A stretch of 64,000 bases of DNA from Elusimicrobiaceae bacterium. Its GTDB lineage: Bacteria; Elusimicrobiota; Elusimicrobia; Elusimicrobiales; Elusimicrobiaceae. The translations under genes and the position numbers were made by a program. Position 1 is the stretch's first letter. Each line of letters opens with the position of its first letter. This document shows positions 9,291 through 16,143 of this stretch, piece after piece. Under the pieces are notes generated by a model that saw only the letters and a list, made by a program, of their open reading frames with translations, did not search any database and was not told the DNA's origin. The stretch covers positions 1 through 64,000 of the forward strand of contig JAFYXM010000002.1 of NCBI GenBank assembly GCA_017546175.1. The letters are read 5' to 3'.

Positions 9291-9317
9291 AAAACCCGCG
9301 TGAAAACGCGGGTTTTT
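9291..9317 (+). terminator. Rho-independent terminator after the sigma factor gene
   Basis: AAAACCCGCGT and ACGCGGGTTTTT form a GC-rich stem with a short loop and a T-run, immediately after the stop codon. Confidence 0.88.
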
Positions 9318-9329
9318 AACTTCAAAATG

Positions 9330-9403
9330 CGCCCCCGGCGGGAGTCGAACTCGCAACCTTCTCCTTAGGACGGAGCTGCTCTATCCAATTGAGCTACAGA
9401 GGC
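9330..9403 (-). tRNA. tRNA-Arg (anticodon CCU)
   Basis: A cloverleaf can be folded on the minus strand: acceptor GCCTCTG with CGGGGGC (two G-U pairs), D stem GCTC/GAGC, anticodon loop GTCCTAA giving CCU, and T loop TTCGACT. Two oddities are seen: an A-C mismatch in the T stem and G-A at the top of the anticodon stem, with G at position 32. CCA is not encoded. Confidence 0.82.
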
Positions 9404-9530
9404 TTTACAAACTATATTCTAGCAAGTTTGAAGATATACTCCAACTTTTCTAATTAGTTTCTACCCCTTTTTAATGAAAATAAAAGACTTATCCTTTTGG
9501 TATCTAACACAAAGAAAGAGGGGGAAAAAT

Positions 9531-10124
9531 ATGTCCTTTACAGATTTAATTCAAAAACGTCGTTCCCGCTATGAGTTGGCGGCTCAAATACCCATTTCTG
9601 AGAAAGACTTGGAAAAGATATTGGAAAAGTGTGTAAAATATGCTCCATCGGCTTTTAACAGTCAAAGCTCCAGAGTTGTGCTTTTACTTTCTTCTGCGCA
9701 TAAATTACTGTGGGATTTGACACTTGAAGCGTTGCGTTCATTAGTACCGTCGGATCATTTTGAGCCGACCTACGAGAAAATAAAATCTTTTGCCAAGGCA
9801 TACGGGACAATACTGTATTATGAAGATCAAAACAGAGTGGAAGAATTAAAAAATCAATTCCCGTTGTATAAAGAGCGTTTTTCCGTTTGGTCCGAACATG
9901 CCAGTGCCATGTTGCAGTTTTCTGTTTGGACAGCTTTGGCAGAAGCGGGGATCGGGGCATCTTTGCAGCATTACAATCCCGTTATTGATGAAGAGGTGGC
10001 TATTGCTTTTCATATTCCGAAATCTTGGAAACTAATCGCGCAAATGCCTTTCGGAAAAAGCGTGGGAGATGACTCAGAAAAAACATTTTTACCTCTCTCT
10101 GTCCGTTTGCGAATTGAGAAATAA
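9531..10124 (+). CDS. Nitroreductase family protein (FMN-dependent)
   Basis: This is a 197-residue protein starting MSFTDLIQKRRS. It shows the nitroreductase pattern: RRSRY near the N-terminus, APSAFNSQSSRVVLL (FMN-phosphate region) near residue 37, and AEAGIGASLQHYNP in the second half. Members reduce nitro, quinone or flavin substrates with NAD(P)H; this sequence resembles the HBN1/YodC-like branch, so the substrate is open. The start at 9531 has a GAGGGGG ribosome site; the longer frame from 9474 has none. It is a single gene between tRNA-Arg and a shared terminator. Confidence 0.85.
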   Translation: MSFTDLIQKRRSRYELAAQIPISEKDLEKILEKCVKYAPSAFNSQSSRVVLLLSSAHKLLWDLTLEALRSLVPSDHFEPTYEKIKSFAKAYGTILYYEDQNRVEELKNQFPLYKERFSVWSEHASAMLQFSVWTALAEAGIGASLQHYNPVIDEEVAIAFHIPKSWKLIAQMPFGKSVGDDSEKTFLPLSVRLRIEK

Positions 10125-10152
10125 AAAACTCCGCTCTTTTGGAGCGGAGTTT
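10124..10152. terminator. Bidirectional terminator
   Basis: AAAAACTCCGCTC, a TTTT loop and GAGCGGAGTTT form a stem between the convergent nitroreductase and paralogue B genes. Confidence 0.88.
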
Positions 10153-10168
10153 GAAAAGTTCACCAAGA

Positions 10169-11365
10169 TTAATAAGAAGCGCCGGATCTAAGACCTTGGT
10201 ACGTATTTTGACGTACGGCATTTCCTTCTTCTTGAGCCAAACGGGCAATTTCTTGAATTTCTTCGTTAGGCAATGCCTTCATCATGTGAATAGCGTAGGC
10301 GCCTTGGACACAAACTTCAACCGCTTGAGGAATATTAGCAATTTTCTGTAAATCTTCTTCAGAAGCATCCAAGAATAAATTAAAGTTGGTATTAATGCGG
10401 TTGGTCACTAACTGATTAGCCGTTTGAGCTTGCGCCGTATGAGCACTGACACCCAAAAGAGCTAAAAACCCGATTGCAAACATATTCTTTTTGGTGGCTA
10501 CGTGTTGGCTAAGCGTCAGCAAGCGTTGGAAAAGACTCGCTTCTGCCTGAGGTAAAAATCTGCGGGCGCCAAAGTTCAAAATGTGGGAAGCTCCTTGGAT
10601 GCTGTTACCGTTGTGAAGTACGCCAAGGGCATCATCTAAGTATTTCAAGAAAAGTTCCTGTTGCTCTTTGGTAGCCGTTTTGAACCACGGCTCATTGGGT
10701 ATAGCTGTTCTTAACAGATTGCGTTCTGCCTTCGGTATGGTTTCGTCAAATAATTTGGTATATTTTTCCATTTGCGTATAGATGTCAAAATCAACGTGGC
10801 TAAAACGGGCGGTCAAATCTTGGTAAAGCTCAATAGATGTTTTTTGCTCTGCAATGATGGCTTGCAGTTCTGCTTCTCTTTTTTCCAGTTGCAAAAGGGC
10901 AGCTTCTCTTTTGGCTTTTTGAGTAGCGGCAGATTTTTCCAAACCGTTCTTTTTGATTGTGATGATGCGTAGTTCTTCTTGCAGGGCGGCTAATTTTTTC
11001 TCTCCCTGAGCAAGAGTCTGATTAAATTCGGCTTGCAGTTTGGCTACGTCTTCTGCATGGCGGGTAGCTGCACGTTTGGCTGTTTCAAATGATTCTTCGG
11101 CAAACTTACGTTTGAGCTCTTCTGTCGCTACTTTGGATCTATATTTATGGATGGCCGTTGTAACGAGGAAAGTCAAAACGGCTGTACCGCCGATGCTTAA
11201 AAACGTTTTTTGATTGTCAGTCAAGCCTAGTTCTTGAATGTCTTTATTAGCTTGCGTTTGAATGTCTTTCAGATTCTCTGTAGAGATTGTTTGCGCAAAC
11301 AAGACATTCTGCCCCAACAAAGAAAAAACAAGGGTAAGTGCTAATATTTTTTGAAGTAGTTTCAT
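10169..11365 (-). CDS. Exported coiled-coil protein, paralogue B
   Basis: This 398-residue protein has the same plan as paralogue A. There is a signal peptide (1 to about 24, ending LFAQ), a hydrophobic segment at about 50-68 after TDNQKTFLSIGG, and a coiled coil at about 70-190 rich in Glu/Lys/Ala. A helical middle domain is followed by a second hydrophobic segment near 297-312 ending HTAQAQT, again like a signal-peptidase site. The conserved C-terminal block NLFLDASEEDLQKIA comes next, then an IHMMKALPNEEIQEIA helix that aligns with IHEMACLEEEQQQEI in A. The function is unknown. The start has a GGAG ribosome site, and the promoter/operator at 11402-11460 lies directly against the stop of paralogue C. 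Confidence 0.85.
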   Translation of the reverse strand: MKLLQKILALTLVFSLLGQNVLFAQTISTENLKDIQTQANKDIQELGLTDNQKTFLSIGGTAVLTFLVTTAIHKYRSKVATEELKRKFAEESFETAKRAATRHAEDVAKLQAEFNQTLAQGEKKLAALQEELRIITIKKNGLEKSAATQKAKREAALLQLEKREAELQAIIAEQKTSIELYQDLTARFSHVDFDIYTQMEKYTKLFDETIPKAERNLLRTAIPNEPWFKTATKEQQELFLKYLDDALGVLHNGNSIQGASHILNFGARRFLPQAEASLFQRLLTLSQHVATKKNMFAIGFLALLGVSAHTAQAQTANQLVTNRINTNFNLFLDASEEDLQKIANIPQAVEVCVQGAYAIHMMKALPNEEIQEIARLAQEEGNAVRQNTYQGLRSGASY

Positions 11366-11401
11366 AATTCTCCTATATGCAGCGTGGTATATTCTATACT
11401 T

Positions 11402-11460
11402 ATTCTAGGAAAAGACAAAAGCTGGGACAAGGGCCTTTGGACCTAGAGTGAAACTAGGTC
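11402..11460 (-). promoter_or_regulatory. Promoter and palindromic operator of paralogue B
   Basis: On the minus strand: -10 TAGAAT (11402-11407), a 17-bp spacer and -35 TTGTCC (11425-11430). Next to it lies TAGGTCCAAAGGCCC (11431-11445), then a perfect palindrome GACCTAG-AGTGAAA-CTAGGTC (11440-11460). The palindrome touches the stop codon of the upstream gene. Confidence 0.65.
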
Positions 11461-12465
11461 TTAATAACCTATGGTATAGCGTAAAGGTTTATTTTGCTGG
11501 CTTTGGCGAGTTTTCTGGTTAACAGATTGGATATAAGCCAACTCTTCATCCGATAAAGATGAAGAAGCCATTTCTTTTAAAGAAAGTACCAATAAATTAG
11601 CATATTCTACAGACTGCGGGTGTTCGGCCAGTAAGGCCAAATCTTCCCTAGTGGCCTCTAAAAAAAGCTCAGGATTGCGTACAAGACGATATAAAGATTG
11701 GTGTTCTGAAGAAAAATCAACCAATTGGTCCACCAATAATAATAGAGCGCCGCCCAATAATAAATGTCTGGCTTGCAAAAAGAGCACTTGCGCCTTTGGA
11801 TATTTGTTAGCCATGTCTGCCAGAAATTTTTGGGCGGCTTCTTTGCCAGATTTATAATTGATGGCAGCCGCTTGGTTGAGGCGTTGGAAAAGCCCCTCAA
11901 TTTCTTCTTGAGAGAGTTTGCGAAAATAGTTAGTGTTTCCGAATCTTTCTTCAATGCGGCGGCTTAAATAGCTTTTCTTGGGTTGTTTGGCTACTTCTAA
12001 TTCTGGAAACAAGCTGTTTTCTTGGGCTTTTTTGGTAGCGCGAAGAGCTTCCTGTGGCTCATCTAACCAGCTTAAATCTTCTTTTTTAGGGGTTGTCGGT
12101 TGAGTGGGGGCCGCTTCTTGCGGAAATAAAGAAAGTTGACTTGGGTCCGCAGCAGCTTTTTTGGCAAACATCTGATGAAATGAATGTTCCGTATGCCAAG
12201 AATGGGAAGAGACGGAAATTTGGTTTAATTCTTGAGTAAGAGCCATTTTCAGTTGAAGGGCCGGTAATTTTTCCATATAAGCCCATAATAAAGTGGCTGA
12301 TATATAAAATAACAAATCACGGCTATGTTCAGATTGGCTGGCATAATGGCGGGCTTGCTTTTGAAGAGAGAACAGCTGTTCTGCAGAAGTATTTTGCCCC
12401 CATACAAAAGCGGAGGGGGAACAGGTATATGCCAGTAGTATTAATAAAGTAAAAAATTTTCTCAT
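11461..12465 (-). CDS. Exported coiled-coil-type protein, paralogue C
   Basis: This is a 334-residue protein starting MRKFFTLLILL with a signal peptide to about residue 24 (FVWGQ). It is the most divergent family member. The coiled coil is replaced by a Pro/Lys-rich middle part (about 115-175), but the helical domain, a hydrophobic segment (LLLGGALLLLVDQL, near 252) and the C-terminal block LFLEATREDLALLA remain. It lacks the AxA site after the second hydrophobic segment. The start at 12465 is favoured over an upstream in-frame TTG because a TACAAT -10 ends 6 bases before it, predicting a leaderless mRNA, and because it gives a clean signal peptide. Confidence 0.8.
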   Translation of the reverse strand: MRKFFTLLILLAYTCSPSAFVWGQNTSAEQLFSLQKQARHYASQSEHSRDLLFYISATLLWAYMEKLPALQLKMALTQELNQISVSSHSWHTEHSFHQMFAKKAAADPSQLSLFPQEAAPTQPTTPKKEDLSWLDEPQEALRATKKAQENSLFPELEVAKQPKKSYLSRRIEERFGNTNYFRKLSQEEIEGLFQRLNQAAAINYKSGKEAAQKFLADMANKYPKAQVLFLQARHLLLGGALLLLVDQLVDFSSEHQSLYRLVRNPELFLEATREDLALLAEHPQSVEYANLLVLSLKEMASSSLSDEELAYIQSVNQKTRQSQQNKPLRYTIGY

Positions 12466-12471
12466 AAATAA

Positions 12472-12531
12472 ATTGTAATGAAAGTGATAAGTTTTAGACA
12501 AGGGCCTTAAGGCCTAGATGTGATGTGGGTC
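12472..12531 (-). promoter_or_regulatory. Promoter and operator-like palindrome of paralogue C (leaderless)
   Basis: On the minus strand: -10 TACAAT (12472-12477), an 18-bp spacer and -35 TTGTCT (12496-12501). TAGGCCTTAAGGCCC (12502-12516) corresponds to the element in A and B. The palindrome at 12511-12531 is degenerate (4 of 7 pairs). The ATG begins 7 bases after the -10. Confidence 0.6.
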
Positions 12532-12553
12532 TTTGGGGGGTGGTGTCTGTGAA

Positions 12554-12605
12554 AATAAAAAAGCACCCTTGCGGGTGCTTTATATGGTTTCCGGACTAGG
12601 ACTCG
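12554..12605. repeat. 52-bp direct repeat, copy 1: terminator plus 3' end of tRNA-Gln
   Basis: This segment is identical to 12745-12796. It contains the terminator hairpin GCACCC/GGGTGC and the tRNA-Gln 3' end up to the T loop (GGACTCG), after which the sequence diverges. It is a tRNA fragment, not a functional gene. Confidence 0.85.
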
Positions 12606-12744
12606 GCCACAAGTCGCCTCGTTGACCCTCGGCGCTCGCGGCCCCGCCTCGCCATACTCGCCTTGCCTCAAAGGCAAACTCGTATAAGGCTGCGGCTTTC
12701 TCATCCTAACGCAGGCAAAGCAGTTTGCCTGCTCTGCGTAACCC
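12606..12744. other. GC-rich palindromic insert between tRNA-Gln 3'-end duplications
   Basis: About 139 bp, clearly more GC-rich than its surroundings. Perfect small hairpins are present: TTGCCT/AGGCAA with a 3-nt loop, and GCAGGCAAA/TTTGCCTGC with a 4-nt loop. No credible coding sequence was seen; the open frame on the minus strand follows repeat composition. It could be the remnant of an element once integrated at the tRNA. Confidence 0.5.
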
Positions 12745-12796
12745 AATAAAAAAGCACCCTTGCGGGTGCTTTATATGGTTTCCGGACTAGGACTCG
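12745..12796. repeat. 52-bp direct repeat, copy 2 (within the intact tRNA-Gln and its terminator)
   Basis: Identical to 12554-12605, offset by 191 bp. The repeat ends in the T loop of tRNA-Gln, the usual crossover zone of tRNA-targeting integrases. Confidence 0.85.
12748..12772 (-). terminator. Terminator of tRNA-Gln
   Basis: AAAGCACCC/GGGTGCTTT stem with a T-run in the minus direction, just downstream of the tRNA. An identical copy lies at 12557-12581. Confidence 0.85.
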
Positions 12797-12848
12797 AACC
12801 TAGAATGACTGGACCAAAACCAGTAGTGATACCATTTCACCATCCGGA
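12780..12848 (-). tRNA. tRNA-Gln (anticodon UUG)
   Basis: Minus-strand cloverleaf: acceptor TCCGGAT/GTCCGGA, anticodon stem ACTGG/CCAGT with loop TTTTGGT giving UUG, and T loop GGTTCGAGTCC. Discriminator A is followed by ACCA, so CCA is not at the expected position. Its 3' end is duplicated upstream. Confidence 0.93.
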
Positions 12849-12877
12849 ATTAAATCTCTGCATATATTGTAGCAAAT

Positions 12878-13177
12878 TTATTTCACTTCGTCTTCTTTTT
12901 TTTCATTTTCCGACGAAGAATTCTTTTTCACTTCTTCCTCATACGCTTTCAAAACATGTTCTTCCATATACTGGCGGAACTCTTGCGTAATGGGATGAAC
13001 GATATCTTTGTGGGAGCCGTCTTGCATTTTGCGCGAAGGCATACATAAGAATACGCCTTTAGCCCCTGCTACTAATTTCATATTGCGCACTACAAAACAA
13101 TCATCAAACGTTACACTGGCAAACGCTTTCAGTCTTTCTTCCCCCATCAAATGAATCCGAATTTCAGTTATTTTCAT
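12878..13177 (-). CDS. spoVG: SpoVG family RNA/DNA-binding regulator
   Basis: A 99-residue SpoVG. The family core is clear: KITEIRIHLM, LKAFASVTFDDCFVVRNMKLV, FLCMPSRKM and HPITQEFRQ, followed by a charged Glu/Lys tail. SpoVG proteins bind nucleic acid and tune division and envelope genes in many non-sporulating bacteria; no sporulation programme is implied. The start MKITEIR at 13177 overlaps the ispE stop by 14 bases, so the two are co-translated. The upstream Met at 13204 lies further inside ispE and is less likely. Confidence 0.93.
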   Translation of the reverse strand: MKITEIRIHLMGEERLKAFASVTFDDCFVVRNMKLVAGAKGVFLCMPSRKMQDGSHKDIVHPITQEFRQYMEEHVLKAYEEEVKKNSSSENEKKEDEVK

Positions 13178-14066
13178 TTTTAGTCCCTCCGAAGTGTGCA
13201 ACAAATACCTTTCGGCCCTGCTTGTTTATTTTCTCTGCCAAATTTTTTGCCTGTTCCAAAGTGGGGGTTAATGCAAAAACCGTGGAACCGGAACCGGACA
13301 TTAAGGGCCGAACACCTAAGGCCTTAAAGTCCTCCTTTACTTCTCTTACAGAATCTACATAGGGCAATACCGCCTCTTCCAAGCGGTTAAATAAAAGGGA
13401 ATTGTATTGCTCTAACGAAGATCCGCTTGTCAAAGCTACCAGTAATCTATCTAAATTGGATATATTTGTCAAGATTTCGGCAGGGCTAGATAAACAAAGT
13501 CTGCCAAAGACGCCTTTGGTCGGCACGGCAGTATCAGGATAGACCAGTACAACCCAAGGCAAAGGCCCTGTAGCGGCTATGGGAGAGAGTTTTTCACCGA
13601 TTCCTTCTCCTTTTAAAAATGTATCCGGATACAGAAATAGCGCTACATCAGCTCCTAATTTGGCGGCACGTGGTAAAAGAAGCAAGGGGTCTTTGTCAAA
13701 AAGTTGACACAAAGCCAGCAAAGTAGTGCCCGCATCAGAAGAGCCTCCGCCTAGTCCGGCTCCCATAGGAATATGTTTTTCTAAAATGATATTGGCTTTT
13801 AAGGTTATCTGAAATTCTTCCTCAAAAGCACGTACGGCCCGAAGGACCAAATTGCTATCGTCGGCTTGCAGACCCGCACCTAAAGGCCCTGTGATTTGTA
13901 AAGCCAAGCTTTCTTGCTCTGCTACTTCAGCAGAAAGAGTGAGCCTATCTGCTAAAGAAATTTTGGCAAAAAGAGTGGATAAATCATGATAGCCATCGGG
14001 TCGTTTGCCCGTTACTTCTAAAAAAAGATTGACTTTGGCCGGTGCCACTAAAGAAATCGTTTGCAT
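13164..14066 (-). CDS. ispE: 4-diphosphocytidyl-2-C-methyl-D-erythritol kinase
   Basis: A 300-residue GHMP kinase of the MEP isoprenoid pathway, phosphorylating CDP-methylerythritol with ATP. It shows APAKVNLFL near the N-terminus (substrate Lys), PMGAGLGGGSSDAGTTL (ATP-binding motif) near 98, and the third GHMP motif MSGSGSTVFAL near 262. The start MQTISLVAPAK at 14066 lies 1 base after the upstream stop, so it is in one operon with the YwqK-like gene and spoVG. It works with dxs and ispA, found at 50-53 kb. Confidence 0.95.
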   Translation of the reverse strand: MQTISLVAPAKVNLFLEVTGKRPDGYHDLSTLFAKISLADRLTLSAEVAEQESLALQITGPLGAGLQADDSNLVLRAVRAFEEEFQITLKANIILEKHIPMGAGLGGGSSDAGTTLLALCQLFDKDPLLLLPRAAKLGADVALFLYPDTFLKGEGIGEKLSPIAATGPLPWVVLVYPDTAVPTKGVFGRLCLSSPAEILTNISNLDRLLVALTSGSSLEQYNSLLFNRLEEAVLPYVDSVREVKEDFKALGVRPLMSGSGSTVFALTPTLEQAKNLAEKINKQGRKVFVAHFGGTKNENN

Positions 14067-14067
14067 A

Positions 14068-15132
14068 TCAACTTTCCTTCCGTTCCGTAGTTTGTAGCAA
14101 AGACCCCCAATGGTATTCTTCATCAGTGATCAGTTGTCCGTCTTCAGAATAAATTTTGTGCGGACCGTCTAATAAACCGTCTGTATAAAATTCGCAATCG
14201 TGCTTTTGACCGTTGGGAAAGAAACTGAAACGTTCTCCGTGTAAGCGGCCATTTTTATAGTTTTCTTGAAACCAAATTTTTCCTTCCGGAAAGTACAAAG
14301 TACGTGTACCATGCAGCTTGCCGTTTTCAAAAAACTCTTCACAATCTGTTTGTCCATTATAGTACAAAACAGTCCGTTTTCCGTGAAGTTTGCCATTTTG
14401 ATAATGAGAGAACACACAGGTTTCTCCATTCGGGAAAAAAGAGCGCCAAGGGCCGTGAAGTTGAGAATTTTGATAGTGGGCAATTATTTTCATAAATCCC
14501 TGTGCACAGTAAGAATAATATTCCGCCTCTCCTTCCCGCAAGCCGTTTTTATAATTTTCTTGACTTAATAGACGCCCCTGCTCATCAAAGCGGCGGAATT
14601 CTCCTTCCAACTTATTATCTTTATAAGTAGCCTCACTACGCAATTGACCATTATCGTCAAATTCTCTTACCAAACCGTCGGGAATATCGCCTAATAATTC
14701 TAAGGTAGAGCCGTTTGCGGCGATGGTTTGTTCTGCCACCTCTTTGCCGTCACGATAGAAAGAAAGAGTCGCTTTATTCACTTTGACGATGGTTCCGTCG
14801 TAATTTGGCTGTGGCTGAGGGATGGCTAAAATGGGAGTACCGTGAATGGTGTGATCCTCCAAATCTGTTAAAATACCGTCTTTATATTTTTCAAAAAAAG
14901 TTACTTCACCATTGTTTAAATCTATGATTTCCAAAGTGCCATGCAGTTTGCCGTTTTTGTAGTGTTTTACCGTTTTGGTGGTAGTTTCAAATTCTTCCAC
15001 CTCTCCTTCCGGCAGGATACCTGTGGTATTAATCAGATTTTTATCTTTGTCTAAAAATTCTTTTGCCAAAGGCGTAGCGCGAAAGTAGCTGCGGCTATCC
15101 GGCGTGACAATGCAAATGACTCTTTCTTTCAT
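14068..15132 (-). CDS. YwqK/MORN-repeat-like protein
   Basis: The 354-residue protein consists mainly of repeats of about 22-25 residues of the form YxNGKLHGxxxxFxxNGxxxxxxxY, at least nine copies from about residue 55 onward. This is the MORN-variant pattern annotated as YwqK family antitoxin. No signal peptide is visible. The antitoxin label comes from the family and no toxin partner is seen here. It leads the operon with ispE and spoVG, and its own upstream region is divergent from trxA. Its cellular role is unknown. Confidence 0.8.
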   Translation of the reverse strand: MKERVICIVTPDSRSYFRATPLAKEFLDKDKNLINTTGILPEGEVEEFETTTKTVKHYKNGKLHGTLEIIDLNNGEVTFFEKYKDGILTDLEDHTIHGTPILAIPQPQPNYDGTIVKVNKATLSFYRDGKEVAEQTIAANGSTLELLGDIPDGLVREFDDNGQLRSEATYKDNKLEGEFRRFDEQGRLLSQENYKNGLREGEAEYYSYCAQGFMKIIAHYQNSQLHGPWRSFFPNGETCVFSHYQNGKLHGKRTVLYYNGQTDCEEFFENGKLHGTRTLYFPEGKIWFQENYKNGRLHGERFSFFPNGQKHDCEFYTDGLLDGPHKIYSEDGQLITDEEYHWGSLLQTTERKES

Positions 15133-15205
15133 ACAAGACCTCTCTTAGTCCTTATTGTACTATACTTTTTGCTAACTAGTGGAAAAGGATAGTATATGAT
15201 AGGTC

Positions 15206-15234
15206 TTGACAGGTACTTTTTTCTCTGCTAACCT
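15206..15234 (+). promoter_or_regulatory. Probable trxA promoter
   Basis: A perfect -35 TTGACA (15206-15211), a 17-bp spacer and a weak -10 TAACCT (15229-15234) lie upstream of a GGGGGAAA ribosome site. Confidence 0.45.
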
Positions 15235-15270
15235 TTATATAAGAAGACATATATGATATGGGGGAAAACA

Positions 15271-15591
15271 ATGAGCGAAGTGATTTTGACTGATGAAAAT
15301 TTTGAGCAAGAAATTACCCAGTATAAAGGGGTAGCTTTGGTAGATTTTTGGGCCACTTGGTGCGGTCCGTGCCGTATGTTGGGCCCGGTGGTAGAGGAAC
15401 TGGCGGCGGAATATGCCGGTAAAGCCAAGATTTGTAAATTAGACGTAGATAAAGGCTCTAATGTCAGTGCTAAATATAATATTACCTCTGTGCCGACCAT
15501 TATTTTCTTCAAAGACGGCTCTGCCGTGGCGCAAGTAACGGGGCTGCAATCTAAGTCGGCTTTACAGGAAAAAATAAATTCCTTGCTGTAA
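15271..15591 (+). CDS. trxA: Thioredoxin
   Basis: A 106-residue cytoplasmic thioredoxin with the active site WCGPCRM near residue 30, the buried Asp in VDFWATW, and the cis-Pro in TSVPTIIFF near 74. It reduces protein disulfides using thioredoxin reductase, which is not in this window. The start MSEVILTD at 15271 has a strong GGGGGAAAA ribosome site; a longer frame from 15253 has none. Ten bases separate it from the exported thioredoxin-fold protein, suggesting co-transcription. Confidence 0.97.
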   Translation: MSEVILTDENFEQEITQYKGVALVDFWATWCGPCRMLGPVVEELAAEYAGKAKICKLDVDKGSNVSAKYNITSVPTIIFFKDGSAVAQVTGLQSKSALQEKINSLL

Positions 15592-15601
15592 GGAGAATAT
15601 T

Positions 15602-16087
15602 ATGAAAAAAATATTGATTTTTTTGTGTTGTTTGTTAGCGCCTGCATTAATGGCGCAAACGACGGGGTATGTTTCCCGCGCCGTTCCGGCTGATGTGTAT
15701 GAGGCTTTGTTGGTAGTGAACGAACAGCATCCCAATTCTAATATGACCTCCACTCAAGCCAAAGAAATCTTGAAAGGGACTATAGTGCTGGAAGCGGGAT
15801 TTTCTGCTTGTGGGGCCTGTGAAAATATGATTAAAGCCATAGAAGAAGCTGGTCTTCTTTCTTTGTGGCAACGGCAGGGTACCCGTTTTTATCAACTCCA
15901 ATCAATCAAAGATGGAACGAAAAATACCCCTCGTTTGATAGACTGGATGACAGGAGTGGCCGAAACGACTTCCGTACCTTTGTTATTTGTAATTAAAGAC
16001 GGCAAAGTGGTGGCAGCTCGTAAAGGTTATAACTCTAAAGATAAAGATTCTTTTATTAGCAAATTGAAATCAGTTACTTTGCAATAA
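15602..16087 (+). CDS. Exported thioredoxin-fold protein with CGAC motif
   Basis: A 161-residue protein with a signal peptide (1-19, ending ALMAQ). The mature part has the motif SACGACENMI near residue 62 in place of WCxxC, then a divergent thioredoxin fold with the cis-Pro region TSVPLLFVIKDGKVV near 120. This suggests an envelope thiol-disulfide protein rather than a TlpA/ResA orthologue; no haem-maturation gene is nearby. A GGAGAAT ribosome site precedes the start. It is co-directional with trxA and ends at the terminator at 16096-16125. The exact family was not recognised. Confidence 0.82.
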   Translation: MKKILIFLCCLLAPALMAQTTGYVSRAVPADVYEALLVVNEQHPNSNMTSTQAKEILKGTIVLEAGFSACGACENMIKAIEEAGLLSLWQRQGTRFYQLQSIKDGTKNTPRLIDWMTGVAETTSVPLLFVIKDGKVVAARKGYNSKDKDSFISKLKSVTLQ

Positions 16088-16095
16088 TCTTTGTT

Positions 16096-16125
16096 AAAAA
16101 AGCCCGCGTATAAAACGCGGGCTTA
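16096..16125 (+). terminator. Rho-independent terminator of the trxA operon
   Basis: AGCCCGCGT/ACGCGGGCT stem. The A-run on the 5' side is strong and the 3' T-run is short (TTAAC), so it may work better in reverse. Confidence 0.65.
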
Positions 16126-16143
16126 ACAAGTAGTAGGCTTACC

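Noticed and set aside
12554-12605. A second tRNA-Gln gene
   Set aside because: Only the 3' end up to the T loop is present; no anticodon or D arm, so it is a fragment.
12507-12746. 79-codon minus-strand open frame across the repeat near tRNA-Gln
   Set aside because: It runs through the duplicated tRNA 3' end, a terminator and palindromes; composition is repeat-driven and no ribosome site or family is seen.
15196-15206. ATAGGTCTTG before trxA as an operator of the same type
   Set aside because: Only one half-site matches, with no inverted partner at 6-8 bases, so chance is likely.
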